From: Paulinella micropora
Taxonomy: Eukaryota; Cercozoa; Imbricatea; Euglyphida; Paulinellidae
Assembly: GCA_019918135.1 (NCBI GenBank)
Contig: WBZZ01001392.1
Coordinates: 42,501 to 106,500, forward strand
Length of the DNA stretch: 64,000 nucleotides
Reading direction: 5' to 3'
Part shown: piece by piece, positions 38,925 to 51,451 of the stretch
Position numbering within the stretch: the first letter of the stretch is position 1
How the letters are laid out: every line of letters starts with the position of its first letter
Program-made: the position numbers and the translations under genes
Notes under the pieces: generated by a model
The model's input: only the letters and a program-made list of their open reading frames with translations
What the model was told of the DNA's origin: nothing
Databases searched by the model: none

Positions 38925-39167
38925 TGGTGCGGACTTACAGAATTAAAGAAAGGATATTTTCCTCACTTTTTCAATAAAACAGACAATCAAACATGCATAG
39001 GAAAAATGCCAGACAAAGATGACTACGGCTATAACTCATTCTCAAATAATAAAAGAGAGGATTTTCTAAAATGGTATGATGAGCAAAAAAGCAAAGTATT
39101 TGATTTCAATAAAGAAATGATTGAATATCGCTCTTCCGTTTTTTACGGTGTAAGGGAAGAAAATTAG
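38925..39167 (+). pseudogene. Family B DNA polymerase fragment, Polinton/Maverick type (fossil)
   Basis: About 80 codons read GLTELKKGYFPHFFN, then a Lys/Asp-rich piece, then REDFLKWYDEQKSKVFDFNK and EMIEYRSS. This is the segment characteristic of protein-primed family B polymerases as found in Polintons/Mavericks and linear plasmids, where LKKGYFPHxFN is strongly conserved. Only this piece of the gene is seen; no capsid, integrase or other Polinton part is present. It is a broken relic at the symmetry centre of the inverted repeat. Confidence 0.75.
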
Positions 39168-39437
39168 AAACGTTGAAAATTGAGCATAAGACAAGTCACA
39201 AAAAAGGGTGGTTTTCAGTTTTCTGATGGCGTGAGACCACGCTAGCATCCGAGTCAATTTCCGCCTAAAATGAGAACAAGAGATCTTAACAGACAAACAC
39301 GCAAACAAAACAAAACGGAACCACCACAAAATTTTGGGGGGGGGGGGGGGGGGGGCAAGATCCCTGATGCACCATTTGCCTCTTAGGTACGTGAAAATTC
39401 TTTCACAAGTGTCAAGTGAGATCTCAAGTGCTGTCAA

Positions 39438-39796
39438 ATGGCAGTTTTTTGGTGTCTTGTCGTCGCACTGGCGTCGATATCAGCCAACCACCTTTCTGGT
39501 TCCTCGTCTCTGGCTCAATGCTCAAATCTAAATGGGAGGGCGTTGAAGCTGGGCGTCAAGTATGAAGTCTCGGCTGCATTGACTATCCAAACTCTCAATG
39601 CAACTTTTGGACAATATGTAAGTCTACCATTCAATACATACTAGATATCTCCACTAATAGACACGCATCACACTAACCCCCCCCCCCCCCTTATTACACA
39701 CCTATGCACGCACAATACCGCCAGAAAGATGAAAGAAGGAGGAATGAAAAACAAGTCACCTCACTGCCGCCACTGCTCTGACGCAGCACAAACACA

Positions 39797-39834
<38 letters not shown>

Positions 39835-40250
39835 GTATGGTCACGACACACACATTTGGCCACGACACACACGTATGGCCACGAAATCCTCTTCACCGCT
39901 CGCAACCAAGACGACAGATTCTTTCGTTCTTTGTCGGTGGTAGCTGTCGAACTTCATGAAGCGCTATGGCTGCCAAGGCGGGGTGGAAATGGTGCCTTAT
40001 TCTCATTCCCAGATGCAAACGGTCTGCCAGTCGCTGTTTTGAAACAATGCCCGCACATCCAATCGTGCTTAACATTTGGTTTTGTAATTTGTGTGTGTGA
40101 AGAAATTAACGAATTCCCTGACGAACCCAGATCAGGCATTAGTGGACGTTGGTTTTGTCAGCCCAGGCAAGCTTCAACCCCCCCCCCCCCCCCAACGCGC
40201 ACACACACACACACACGCACATGCACACACACACCGCCCCTCACCAACGT

Positions 40251-40288
<38 letters not shown>

Positions 40289-42134
40289 GAAGAGAGATGA
40301 GAGAGAGAGAAGAGAGAGAGAGGTTGAGAGAGAGAGAGTATATGTTTTTAATAATATATATCGAGAGAAAGAGGAGATAGAGAGAAGAAAAGGGGATAGA
40401 ATAAGAAAGAGAAAGAGAAAGAGAGAAATAGACAGAAAAGGATGATTATGATGTATAAATATAGTAAGAATACAGGGTAGAATATGTAACACCGGGAATA
40501 CGGTGAGTAGTTTGACTCATTAGACTCCGGTAAAAGGGGTGCGTATGGGACATTTATTTCAAATGGTATGTGTGAGATACGATCCGAAGAGAGAGAGAGA
40601 GAGAGCGCATTGTGATCGTGCTCCTTGTACACTGTCGTGTAAGCTTTTGGTGTTGTGGCCCTTGGCTGTTTCAGACATTGTGGCTGGCTTCCATCGCCTG
40701 TACCCTAACATCAGCGTGTTGGCTACCATTCGGGATTTGCAGTCGGGGGTGGTGTCAAGCCACCTAGCGGGCGTGCTGGTAACCTCCCACAGCAAAAAAA
40801 CACTGCATCCACAGTGTCAACTTCGGTGCTGTTTTTAGTGTTGCTGCTGCTGCTGTTGCTGCTCTTAATGTTTTGGTAATCGTTACATTTCCACATGACT
40901 GCAGCAGACAAATATTGTGGTAGGCTGGGGGGGGCATGGGCAGGTGGCGCTTGTTCTCTTTTGCTGCAGTAGGGCTGGGCTGGTAGAAAGCATGCAGTTC
41001 TCGCTCCCTCTCGTTTGTTCAGACTGGGGTTGAGAGGTGCATGGGCAGATAAGTGTGCAAGGATGGACCGACTGACGAGCGGGAGCTTGGCTCGCGGCAG
41101 AAATGGCGAGTCTGTACTAGAAAGCTTGGCTGATGGCAGTGGCTGTTACGTGTTGGCATGTCGTGGTGGCGGGCGGCAGTGACTCAGAACGCGACTTGTG
41201 TCTTCAAGCGCAGAATGAAGCTTAGGATACCTGTTCATGTAGAAGCCTGTGTTTTGTATGTATGTATGAATATCTTTTCCTCATATTCCTCTATGCGTGT
41301 TTGGTTCTGGTTAGGTGCGTCGTATGAACGACAACACAAACTTGGTGAGCTGGAATGACCTCAACAATACCATCAAGACTGCGGTAAGCTCAATACACAG
41401 TTTGAACAAGCAAAAATGTCAGGAATGACCGGTTAATTTTGTCTTATGCCCCATGAAGTTTGTTGTTGTTGTTGTACTGATTTTTTGTGTGGTTCTGTGT
41501 TTTGTTTGATTTTGATGGTCCTAACTTTTTTTCTTTTGTTTTCATTTGTTTCTTTAATTTTACTTAATTTCTTTTCATTTGTTTGCGCTGTGTTACAGAA
41601 TGTACAGCTGTGCTCCCTGGCCAACGACTCGTTCTCGGGTTTTCAAATCCAGGTAAAGCACATCTAGATTACAGTGAGATTTTATTATGCATTTCATGTC
41701 GATCTCAAAATATTTCAAGTATTTGCAAGAGTCTTTCAAGCAACCGTCCTTCTGTTCCCTTGTCAGCAACTGGAAAGCATGTTGAGAACCGGCAAGCGGC
41801 TCGAGGACATCTTTACTGGCGGCATCACGCGCTGCAGCAGCCACGACGAGGTGCTGGAGAGCGTCAAGAACGGCAGCTGTCACGTGGGGGCTGTGGAAAC
41901 GGGCGTGCTGGAGCGGGTGAACAACTCTGTCAGTGAGATTTCCGGGCCGAGGATCCCAATCGATACTTGGGCGATCATTGGGGAGGAGATTGCAGGTCAA
42001 GGAAATAGCACACGTCCTTACCCCGAGGTAAAGCCTTGTCCAAGTCTCCGTGGCTTGATATGTGCATTACCAGAATGTGTTTGGGTACCATTCGTGTGCG
42101 TCTGCGTATGGTGCGACTTCATACGTTTTTTTGC

Positions 42135-42175
<41 letters not shown>

Positions 42176-42288
42176 CATTGCCTTGCAGTGGGGTGTGATT
42201 GCGTTGCCGCACCTTTCTGATGAGTTGGCTTCTCGGATCCAAGCGGGTCTGATCGGTATGGATGAACACTCCACTGCCGCTACTACCG
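39438..42288 (+). other. Domain 1 of copy B: divergent PhnD domain split over eight exons
   Basis: The first domain is the most diverged and the most intron-rich. Alignable landmarks: LKLGVKYEV (start strand), [10 protein letters not shown] (compare [10 protein letters not shown]), LVDVGFVSP (compare FAFTDSGVY), ISVLATIRD (compare AIATVVRYY), the ligand-loop motif [10 protein letters not shown], and [13 protein letters not shown] (compare [14 protein letters not shown] in domain 8). Exons 2 and 3 are only 78 and 64 bases and were placed by this alignment and by phase. Confidence 0.75.
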
Positions 42289-44803
42289 GTCAGGACGCAC
42301 ACACCCGGATAGCAGAAGCGACATCAACAATAAGAGATTAGAGAGGACATCCATGCTATAAATCAGTGAATGCATGTCTTAACTGTGTTTTTTTCTTCCT
42401 TCCTGGAATTTTCCTACGTTTTATTCTTTCTCTTTTTCTTCTTGAGGTAGTACTTACTGGTCTCTTTCTGTTGCTTTACGCAGGCCATCATGCAGGCTTC
42501 GATTTTCCTGAGGATTACACAGAGGTCCTTACTCAATACATGCATGCAAGCGAGCTTGAGCGAAGGCACGAACGTGGACTGCTTGTTGCTGCAGGTCGCT
42601 TTGATGGAGTACCAATTGGACTTTTACGGTGACGGGCGCTGTCCCGCAGGTTATCAGCGAGGCAAAACAGGCCTTCATCTGTGCGACCCGTGTCCTGCCG
42701 GCTCTTACTCGCCCAAGGGCGACACTCCGTGCCTCCTGTGCCCACCAAGGTTCGTCTCTGTTGCCTTGAATTCTACCTCCTCACTTGTGACTGCACACGT
42801 CGTTTTTTGTGCCTTGTCTTGTGAGCCCATATTCTGTGATTTTGTGTGGCAGAATCAGGGGCAAAATGTTGGCTACAGTTTGCGCGTGTGCGCTCGTGTG
42901 TGCGTTTAGGTATTACAACAGTAAACCGGGAGCCACCTCGTGCCTGCGCTGCGCTCAGGGCTACTCAACCTTCCAAGATGGATCTCTTGTATGTGTGCCA
43001 CACGAGGAGGTTGCGTACGAGAAAGTCGAGGCATGCGCTGACTACCCGAACAAGACGCTGGTTTTCGGAGTCCTGCAGACGTTGGATGCAGCCGCTGTTC
43101 GTGCGCAGTGGGCGCCGACCTTTGAAGATGCGCTCAACAAGTTCATGAATCGATACGACTGCTACACTCGTATGGAGGTGTTGAACTGGGGCAACTTTAC
43201 GAAAGCCGTAGAGAACAGGACCATTCACTTTGGTTTCCTGGATCCTGGCTTATATAACATCATGAAGTACCGCTACCACATGGAGGCGATTGCCGCCGTT
43301 CTGCGTTACTACCAAGGCTCCGTTACTGCTCGGATGGGTGGCGTCACCTTTCGCAAGAAAAGTGGTACGAAGAATCACACCTTCACGACGCTGCAGGAGG
43401 TCGCAAGTGCCAGCGCAAATGGCGACCTGACGCTCTGCGCCGTGAATGCAGACTCTTTCACGGGCTACCAGATCCAATGGTTTAGCTTCTTCAACCAAGA
43501 GATCGATCTCAAAAGCGTGTTCAAAACCATCAAGTTCTCAAACAGCCACGAAGAATCAGTGCGCATGGTGATGGATGGCGAATGTGACGTGGGCATGGCC
43601 AGCACCAACACCTTGGAAGAAATGAGCCGTAATAATACCTACACACCGAGCGACTTTGCCATCATCAATGAACAGAACTACAGCAACTTCCATCTCAAAG
43701 TATCCACGCCGTTGTACAGCGAATGGCCCTTGGCAGTCATGCCTGGTGTACCGGAAGAAATCTCGAAGCTTATCCTGATCCCCCTTCTGCACGTTTTTGA
43801 CGACGACATAGCAGCGATTGCGGGAAAGCACCTGGGCTTCCAAACCACTTTCGACTTCTCAAAGTCACAAAACGTCATCTTTCAATTGAACCTCATGAAT
43901 CCAGCTACAAGCGCCTGCAAACCTGGATGGGAGAGAGACAACACAAAGCCGCTGAAGCCCTGCAAGGAGTGTGATGCTGGTCGCTACAGCTTTGACGGAA
44001 TCGGCGCCTGCCGCCCGTGCTCTCCTGGCTTTGCCAACGCTTTGACAGGCCAGACCGAGTGCCAGCGCTGTCCGGAGGGAGAGGTGACCTACAACTTCGG
44101 AGAGCGGCAGTGTCTGCCGGAAGGAGATCGGCTGCTTTACGACCCGATCGTTGGATGCTCGAACTACGTCAACGACACTCTGACAGTCGGTGTGCAGCAG
44201 GTAGAGGTCTCAGCGAACTTTACGATCAACCGCTGGTCCCCAACCTTCGAAGGAACGCTGAACGCGTACATGAACCGCTTCAAGTGCTTCTTCCAGATGA
44301 AGTCCATGCGGCTTGAAGAGCTGGCGATCGCCGTCAAGAATGGCTCAGTGCAGTTTGCGTTCACGGACTCGGGCGTGTATGCGCAGTACAAGTATCGTTA
44401 TCAAGCCAAGGCTATTGCCACAGTGGTGCGCTACTACGACGGGCGCGCCTACAAGCGACAAGGCGGCGTCATATTTCGCTTGACCGACAAGCACACCGAT
44501 ATCTTCAACCTGTCGCAGATCACCATAGAGCGGAACCTGACGGTGTGCCCTACAGACAAAGAGTCGTTTGCGGGCTGGAATGTGCAACGTTACGAGTTTT
44601 TCAAGCAGGGCATCGACGTGAACGAGGTGTTTGGGCGAATCGTTTTCTCGGGAGGTCACACCGAGTCGGTGCACATGGTGGCGAGCGGTGCATGCGACAT
44701 CGGGTATGTTTTGTTTCGCTGTGCACCATGCACACACACTTACGCACGCATACCCACAGGCATACACACAGACACATGCTCGGCCATGCACGCACACTCA
44801 CTC

Positions 44804-44866
<63 letters not shown>

Positions 44867-47059
44867 CTCTCTCTCGCTCGCTCGCACATACACATACACA
44901 CGCACACATACCCACACACACGCACACACACACACACACATAAGCACGCACACAACCAAGAGAGAGAGAGAGAGGGGGGGGGGGGGAGAGAGAGAGAGCG
45001 AGAGACGAATCGCTTCTATCATGGATCATTGGTCACCTGTTATTCAAAGCCACTCACACATTCCCAGACGCTGCTTGCACAAAGCTGCGAAGAAGCGAAC
45101 ACCCGCACACTCGCAACACTTTACATTTTCACCATGCAGATATGGCGTGCTTACAGGTTTGCGCGCACGTATTCCATTCGCATCCTGATCAACAACGGAA
45201 TATACCCGCCAGGCACCTTTACCATCATCAATGAACAATTCCACAGCGGCTTCACCCTGCAGTCATCTTCAGCTCTGTACTCGGAGTGGGCGTTTACAGT
45301 CATGAATGGCGTCCCTGAGGACGTGTCAAGTAACGCGATCATTCCGCTCTTGGGAATGCGGGAGTTTGACGCTGCTTCCATGACGGTATATCCATGACTG
45401 TGCTTGCCTATTTGCAATGCGATGCATTCTGTATAAACATCTACACTTATGCAACATAACTGTGCACAGGGCCTGCATGCAGGCTTTGTCCCTCCCAGGA
45501 ACTACGCTGGGGAGGAGAATGTTTACTACGACCTGGATCTGATGAACAGTGAGACCCATGTTTGCGAACCCGGACGCGAGCGTGACAACACAAAGCCGCT
45601 GAAGCCCTGCAAGGACTGCGATGCTGGTCGCTACAGCTTTGACGGAATCGGCGCCTGCCGCCCGTGCTCTCCTAACTTTGCCAACGCGTTGACAGGCCAG
45701 ACCGAGTGCCAGCGCTGTCCAGAGGGACAGGTGACCTACAACTTCGGAGAGCGGCAGTGTCTGCCGGAAGGAGATCGGCTGCTTTACGACCCGATCGTGG
45801 GATGCTTGAACTACGTCAACGACACTCTGACAGTCGGTGTGCAGCAGGTAGAGGTCTCAGCGAACTATACGATCAACCGCTGGTCCCCAACCTTCGAAGA
45901 AACGCTGAACGCGTACATGAACCGCTTCAAGTGCTTCTTCCAGATGAAGTCCATGCGGCTCGAAGAGCTGGCGGTCGCCGTCAACAATGGCTCAGTTCAG
46001 TTTGCGTTCACGGACTCAGGCGTGTATGCGCAGTACAAGTATCGTTATCAAGCCAAGGCTATCGCCACAGTGGTGCGCTACTACGACGGGCGCGCCTACA
46101 AGCGACAAGGCGGCGTCATGTTTCGCTTGACCAACAAGCACATCGACATCTTCAACCTGTCGCAGATTACCAAGGAGCGGAACCTGACGGTGTGCCCTAC
46201 AGACAAAGAGTCGTTTGCGGGCTGGAATGTGCAACGTTACGAGTTTTTCAAGCAGGGCATCGACGTGAACGAGGTGTTTGGGCGAATTGTGTTCTCGGGA
46301 GGTCACACCGAGTCGGTGCACATGGTGGCAAGCGGTGCATGCGACATCGGGTATATCTTTTCTCTGTGCACAATACACCATCACACACGCATACTCACAG
46401 GCATACACACAGACTTACAACTAATCACATCCATATACGTGAATCCTCATATCATGGCTGGTCGCGCACAGCTACGCAAGTATCGGACACGCATACTCCA
46501 AAGCACCCCAACACGAAGACACGGTGTGCTTGCAGGTTTGCGCGCACGTATTCCATTCGCATCCTGATCAACAATGGAATATACACCGCAGACACCTTTA
46601 CCATCATCAATGAACAGACCCACAGCGGCTTCAACCTGCAGTCATCTTCAGCCCTGTACTCGGAGTGGGCGTTTACAGTCATGAATGGCGTTCCCGAGGA
46701 CGTGTCAAGCAACGCGATCATTCCGCTCTTGGGAATGCGGGAGTTCGACGCTGCTTCCAAGACGGTATATCCACGCCTGTGTTGACCAATCCTTGGAATT
46801 TGCTAAGCAGGCATGTAACGAATCATGCACTATACAGAAGACATACAAAACAGACTTTCCGGGTAGTAGTCTACAAGGCACAGACTCATACTTCAGAAAA
46901 TATGTGAAAACCATGCAGAAATAATCTTTAATACATCGATAAATAATGAACATTCATATTATGATTGACAGTGAGCCCAGATTCTAATTCTTTATTGTGC
47001 AGAATGACCCAAAACCTGTATTAGGACACACACTCAAAGCAAAACAAAACAAATAAACA

Positions 47060-47157
<98 letters not shown>

Positions 47158-49832
47158 GTGTAGCACTTTTTGACTGGCGAAAACATATTTGTATTACTTG
47201 CGTTGTATAGAGAACATAATCAATTTTTACACTTACAAGTGTCTTTCGGTACTTACAATATGTTTAATGCTTAATATGCACTGACAGAGAAAACAGGATT
47301 GTATCGAGTACGTAATCATAGTTCATCGCGTTGGTGTAACTGTGCACAGGGCTTGCATGCAGGCTTTGTCCCTCCCAGGAACTACGCTGTGGAGGAGAAT
47401 GTTTACTACGACCTGGATCTGATGAACAGTGAGACCCATGTTTGCGCACTCGGACGCGAGCGCGACAACACGAAGCCGCTGAAGCCCTGCAAGGACTGCG
47501 ATGCTGGTCGCTACAGCGTGAACGGAATCGGCGCCTGCCGCCCGTGCTCTCCTGGCTTTGCCAACGCTTTAACAGGCCAGACCGAGTGCCAGCGCTGTCC
47601 GGAAGGACAGGTGACCTACAACTTCGGAGAGCTGCAGTGCCAGTCGGAAGGAGATCGGCTGCTTTACGACCCGATCGTTGGATGCTCGAACTATACCAAC
47701 AACACTCTGACGGTCGGTGTGCAGCAGGTAGAGGTCTCAGCGAACTTTACGATCAACCGCTGGTCCCCAACCTTCGAAGAAACGCTGAACGCGTACATGA
47801 ACCGCTTCAAGTGCTTCTTCCAAATGAAGTCCATGCGGCTCGAAGAGCTGGCGGTCGCCGTCAAGAATGGCTCAGTGCAGTTTGCGTTCACGGACTCGGG
47901 CGTGTATGCGCAGTACAAGTATCGTTATCAAGCCAAGGCTATTGCTACAGTGGTGCGCTACTACGACGGGCGCGCCTACAAGCGACAAGGCGGCGTCATA
48001 TTTCGCTTGACCGACAAGCACACCGATATTAAAAACCTGTCGCAGATCACCATGGAGCGGAACCTGACGGTGTGCCCTACAGACAAAGAGTCGTTTGCGG
48101 GCTGGAATGTGCAACGTTACGAGTTTTTCAAGCAGGGCATCGACGTGAACGAGGTGTTTGGGCGAATCGTGTTCTCGGGAGGTCACACCGAGTCGGTGCA
48201 CATGGTGGCGAGCGGTGCATGCGACATCGGGTATATTTTTTTCTCTCTGTGAGCACTGCGTCTGCTGCATCCCGTGTGATACGTGCTCAGCAAAACACAG
48301 AGACAGATAGCACACACACACACACACACACACATACACAAACAAATGCACAGCCCTTCATCGCTCCGTGCTTGCTGGTCATTTATTTTCAGAGCCACAC
48401 ATTTACATATACTGCGTAATCAGCGGACAAGCCGCACTGTCCCAAACACTTTACATTTTCTACACACAGACACTATGTGCTTGCAGGTTTGCGCGCACGT
48501 ATTCCATTCGCATCCTGATCAACAACGGAATATACCCGGCAGGCACCTTTACCATCATCAATGAGCGATTCCACAGCGGCTTCAACCTGCAGTCATCTTC
48601 AGTTCTGTACTCGGAGTGGGCGTTTACAGTCATGAATGGCGTTCCCGAGGACGTGTCAAGCAACGCGATCATTCCGCTCTTGGGAATGCGGGAGTTCGAC
48701 GCTGCTGCCGAGACGGTAATACTATATCCATGATTTTGTTGATTGTACTAAGCAGGCTTGTATCGAATATGCAACATGCAGCAGACAGAAAATGCGGCTG
48801 TACGTTGCCAAGTAAAAATGCATGCGTGTTGGTGTAACTGTGCACAGGGCCTGCATGCAGGTTTTGTCCCTCCCAGGGACTACGCTGCGGAGGAGAATGT
48901 TTACTACGACCTGGATCTGATGAACAACGAGACCCATGTTTGCGCACCCGGACGCGAGCGCGACAACACAAAGCCGCTGAAGCCCTGCAAGGACTGCGAT
49001 GCTGGTCGCTACAGCTTTGACGGAATCGGCGCCTGCCGCCCGTGCTCTCCTGGCTTTGCCAACGCTTTGACAGGCCAGACCGAGTGCCAGCGCTGTCCGG
49101 AGGGAGAGGTGACCTACAACTTCGGAGAGCGGCAGTGTCTGCCGGAAGGAGATCGGCTGCTTTACGACCCGATCGTTGGATGCTCGAACTACGTCAACGA
49201 CACTCTGACAGTCGGTGTGCAGCAGGTAGAGGTCTCAGCGAACTTTACGATCAACCGCTGGTCCCCAACCTTCGAAGGAACGCTGAACGCGTACATGAAC
49301 CGCTTCAAGTGCTTCTTCCAGATGAAGTCCATGCGGCTTGAAGAGCTGGCGATCGCCGTCAAGAATGGCTCAGTGCAGTTTGCGTTCACGGACTCGGGCG
49401 TGTATGCGCAGTACAAGTATCGTTATCAAGCCAAGGCTATTGCCACAGTGGTGCGCTACTACGACGGGCGCGCCTACAAGCAACAAGGCGGCGTCATATT
49501 TCGCTTGACCGACAAGCACACCGATATCTTCAACCTGTCGCAGATCACCATGGAGCGGAACCTGACGGTGTGCCCTACAGACAAAGAGTCGTTTGCGGGC
49601 TGGAATGTGCAACGTTACGAGTTCTTCAAGCAGGGCATCGACGTGAACGAGGTGTTTGGGCGAATCGTGTTCTCGGGAGGTCACACCGAGTCGGTGCACA
49701 TGGTCGCGAGCGGTGCATGCGACATCGGGTATGTTTTGTTTCGCTGTGCACCATGCACACACACTTACGCACGCATACCCACAGGCATACACACAGACAC
49801 ATACTCGGCCATGCACGCAGACACACTCACTC

Positions 49833-49886
<54 letters not shown>

Positions 49887-51414
49887 CATACACATACACA
49901 CACACACACATACCCGCACACACACACACACACACACCAATAGAGAGAGAAAGAGAGGGGGGGGGGGGGGGGGGCGAATCGCTTCTATCATGGATCATTG
50001 GTCATCTGTCATTCAAAGCCACTCACACATTCCCAGACGCCGCTTGCACAAAGCTGCGAAGAAGCGAACACCCGCACACTCGCAAACACTTTACATTTTC
50101 ACCATGCAGATATGGCGTGCTTACAGGTTTGCGCGCACGTATTCCATTCGCATCCTGATCAACAACGGAATATACCCGCCAGGCACCTTTGCCATCATCA
50201 ATGAGCAATTCTACAGCGGCTTCACCCTGCAGTCATCTTCAGCTCTGTACTCGGAGTGGGCGTTTACAGTCATGAATGGCGTCCCTGAGGACGTGTCAAG
50301 TAACGCGATCATTCCGCTCTTGGGAATGCGGGAGTTCGACGCTGCTTCCATGACGGTATATCCGCGACTATGTTCACATATTTTGTTGATGTGCTAAGGA
50401 CGGATGTAACGAATTATGCAACATGCAGCAGACAGAAAATGCGGCTGCACAAAGACATGTAAGCATACATGCGTGTTGGTGTAACTGTGCACAGGGCCTG
50501 CATGCAGGCTTTGTCCCTCCCAGGAACTACGCTGTGGAGGAGAATGTTTACTTCGACCTGGATCTGATGAACAACGAGACCCATGTTTGCGCACCCGGAC
50601 GCGAGCGCGACAACACAAAGCCGCTGAAGCCCTGCAAGGACTGCGATGCTGGTCGCTACAGCGTGAGCGGAATCGGCGCCTGCCGCCCGTGCTCTCCTGG
50701 CTTTGCCAACGCTTTGACAGGCCAGACCGAGTGCCAGCGCTGTCCAGAGGGACAGGTGACCTACAACTTCGGAGAGCGGCAGTGTCTGCCGGAGCAAGAT
50801 CGGCTGCTTTACGACCCGATCGTTGGATGCTCGAACTACGTCAAGAACACTCTGACGGTCGGTGTGCAGCAGGCAGAGGTCTCAGCGAACTTTACGATCA
50901 ACCGCTGGTCCCCAACCTTCGAAGAAACGCTGAACACGTACATGAACCGCTTCAAGTGCTTCTTCCAGATGAAGTCCATGCGGCTTGAAGAGCTGGCGGT
51001 CGCTGTCAAGAATGGCTCAGTGCAGTTTGCGTTCACGGACTCGGGCGTGTACGCGCAGTACAATCAACGATACCAAGCCAAGGCTATGGCCACAGTGGTG
51101 CGCTACTACGACGGGCGCGCCTACAAGCGACAAGGCGGCGTCATATTTCGCTTGACCGACAAGCACACCGATATTAAAAACCTGTCGCAGATCACCATAG
51201 AGCGGAACCTGACGGTGTGCCCTACAGACAAAGAGTCGTTTGCGGGCTGGAATGTGCAACGTTACGAGTTTTTCAAGCAGGGCATCGACGTGAACGAGGT
51301 GTTTGCGCGAATCATGTTCTCGGGAGGTCACACCGAGTCGGTGCACATGGTGGCGAGCGGTGCATGCGACATCGGGTATATTTTTTTCCCGCTGTGCACA
51401 ATACACAAACATAC

Positions 51415-51451
<37 letters not shown>

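Larger units (their letters stand above)
38298..39437. promoter_or_regulatory. Shared intergenic region of the head-to-head receptor pair
   Basis: The two start codons face away from each other across 1,140 bases, so both promoters must lie here or within the first introns. The outer ~190-220 bases on each side are copies of each other (for example ACGTGAAAATTCTTTCAC 5' of each start), giving each gene its own proximal promoter. The middle (~38521-39244) is single-copy and holds short tandem repeats and a polymerase relic. I see no convincing TATA box. Confidence 0.6.

Noticed and set aside
39856-40380. Long open frame in the domain 1 intron region of copy B (and mirror 37168-37827)
   Set aside because: It runs through CA and GA microsatellites. 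The real exons 2 and 3 use other frames here, as alignment with the other PhnD domains and splice phase show.
42910-44703. Bacterial phosphonate transporter or sensor contamination
   Set aside because: The PhnD-like domains are interrupted by spliceosomal introns, flanked by Cys-rich extracellular modules and joined in frame to a class C seven-helix domain.
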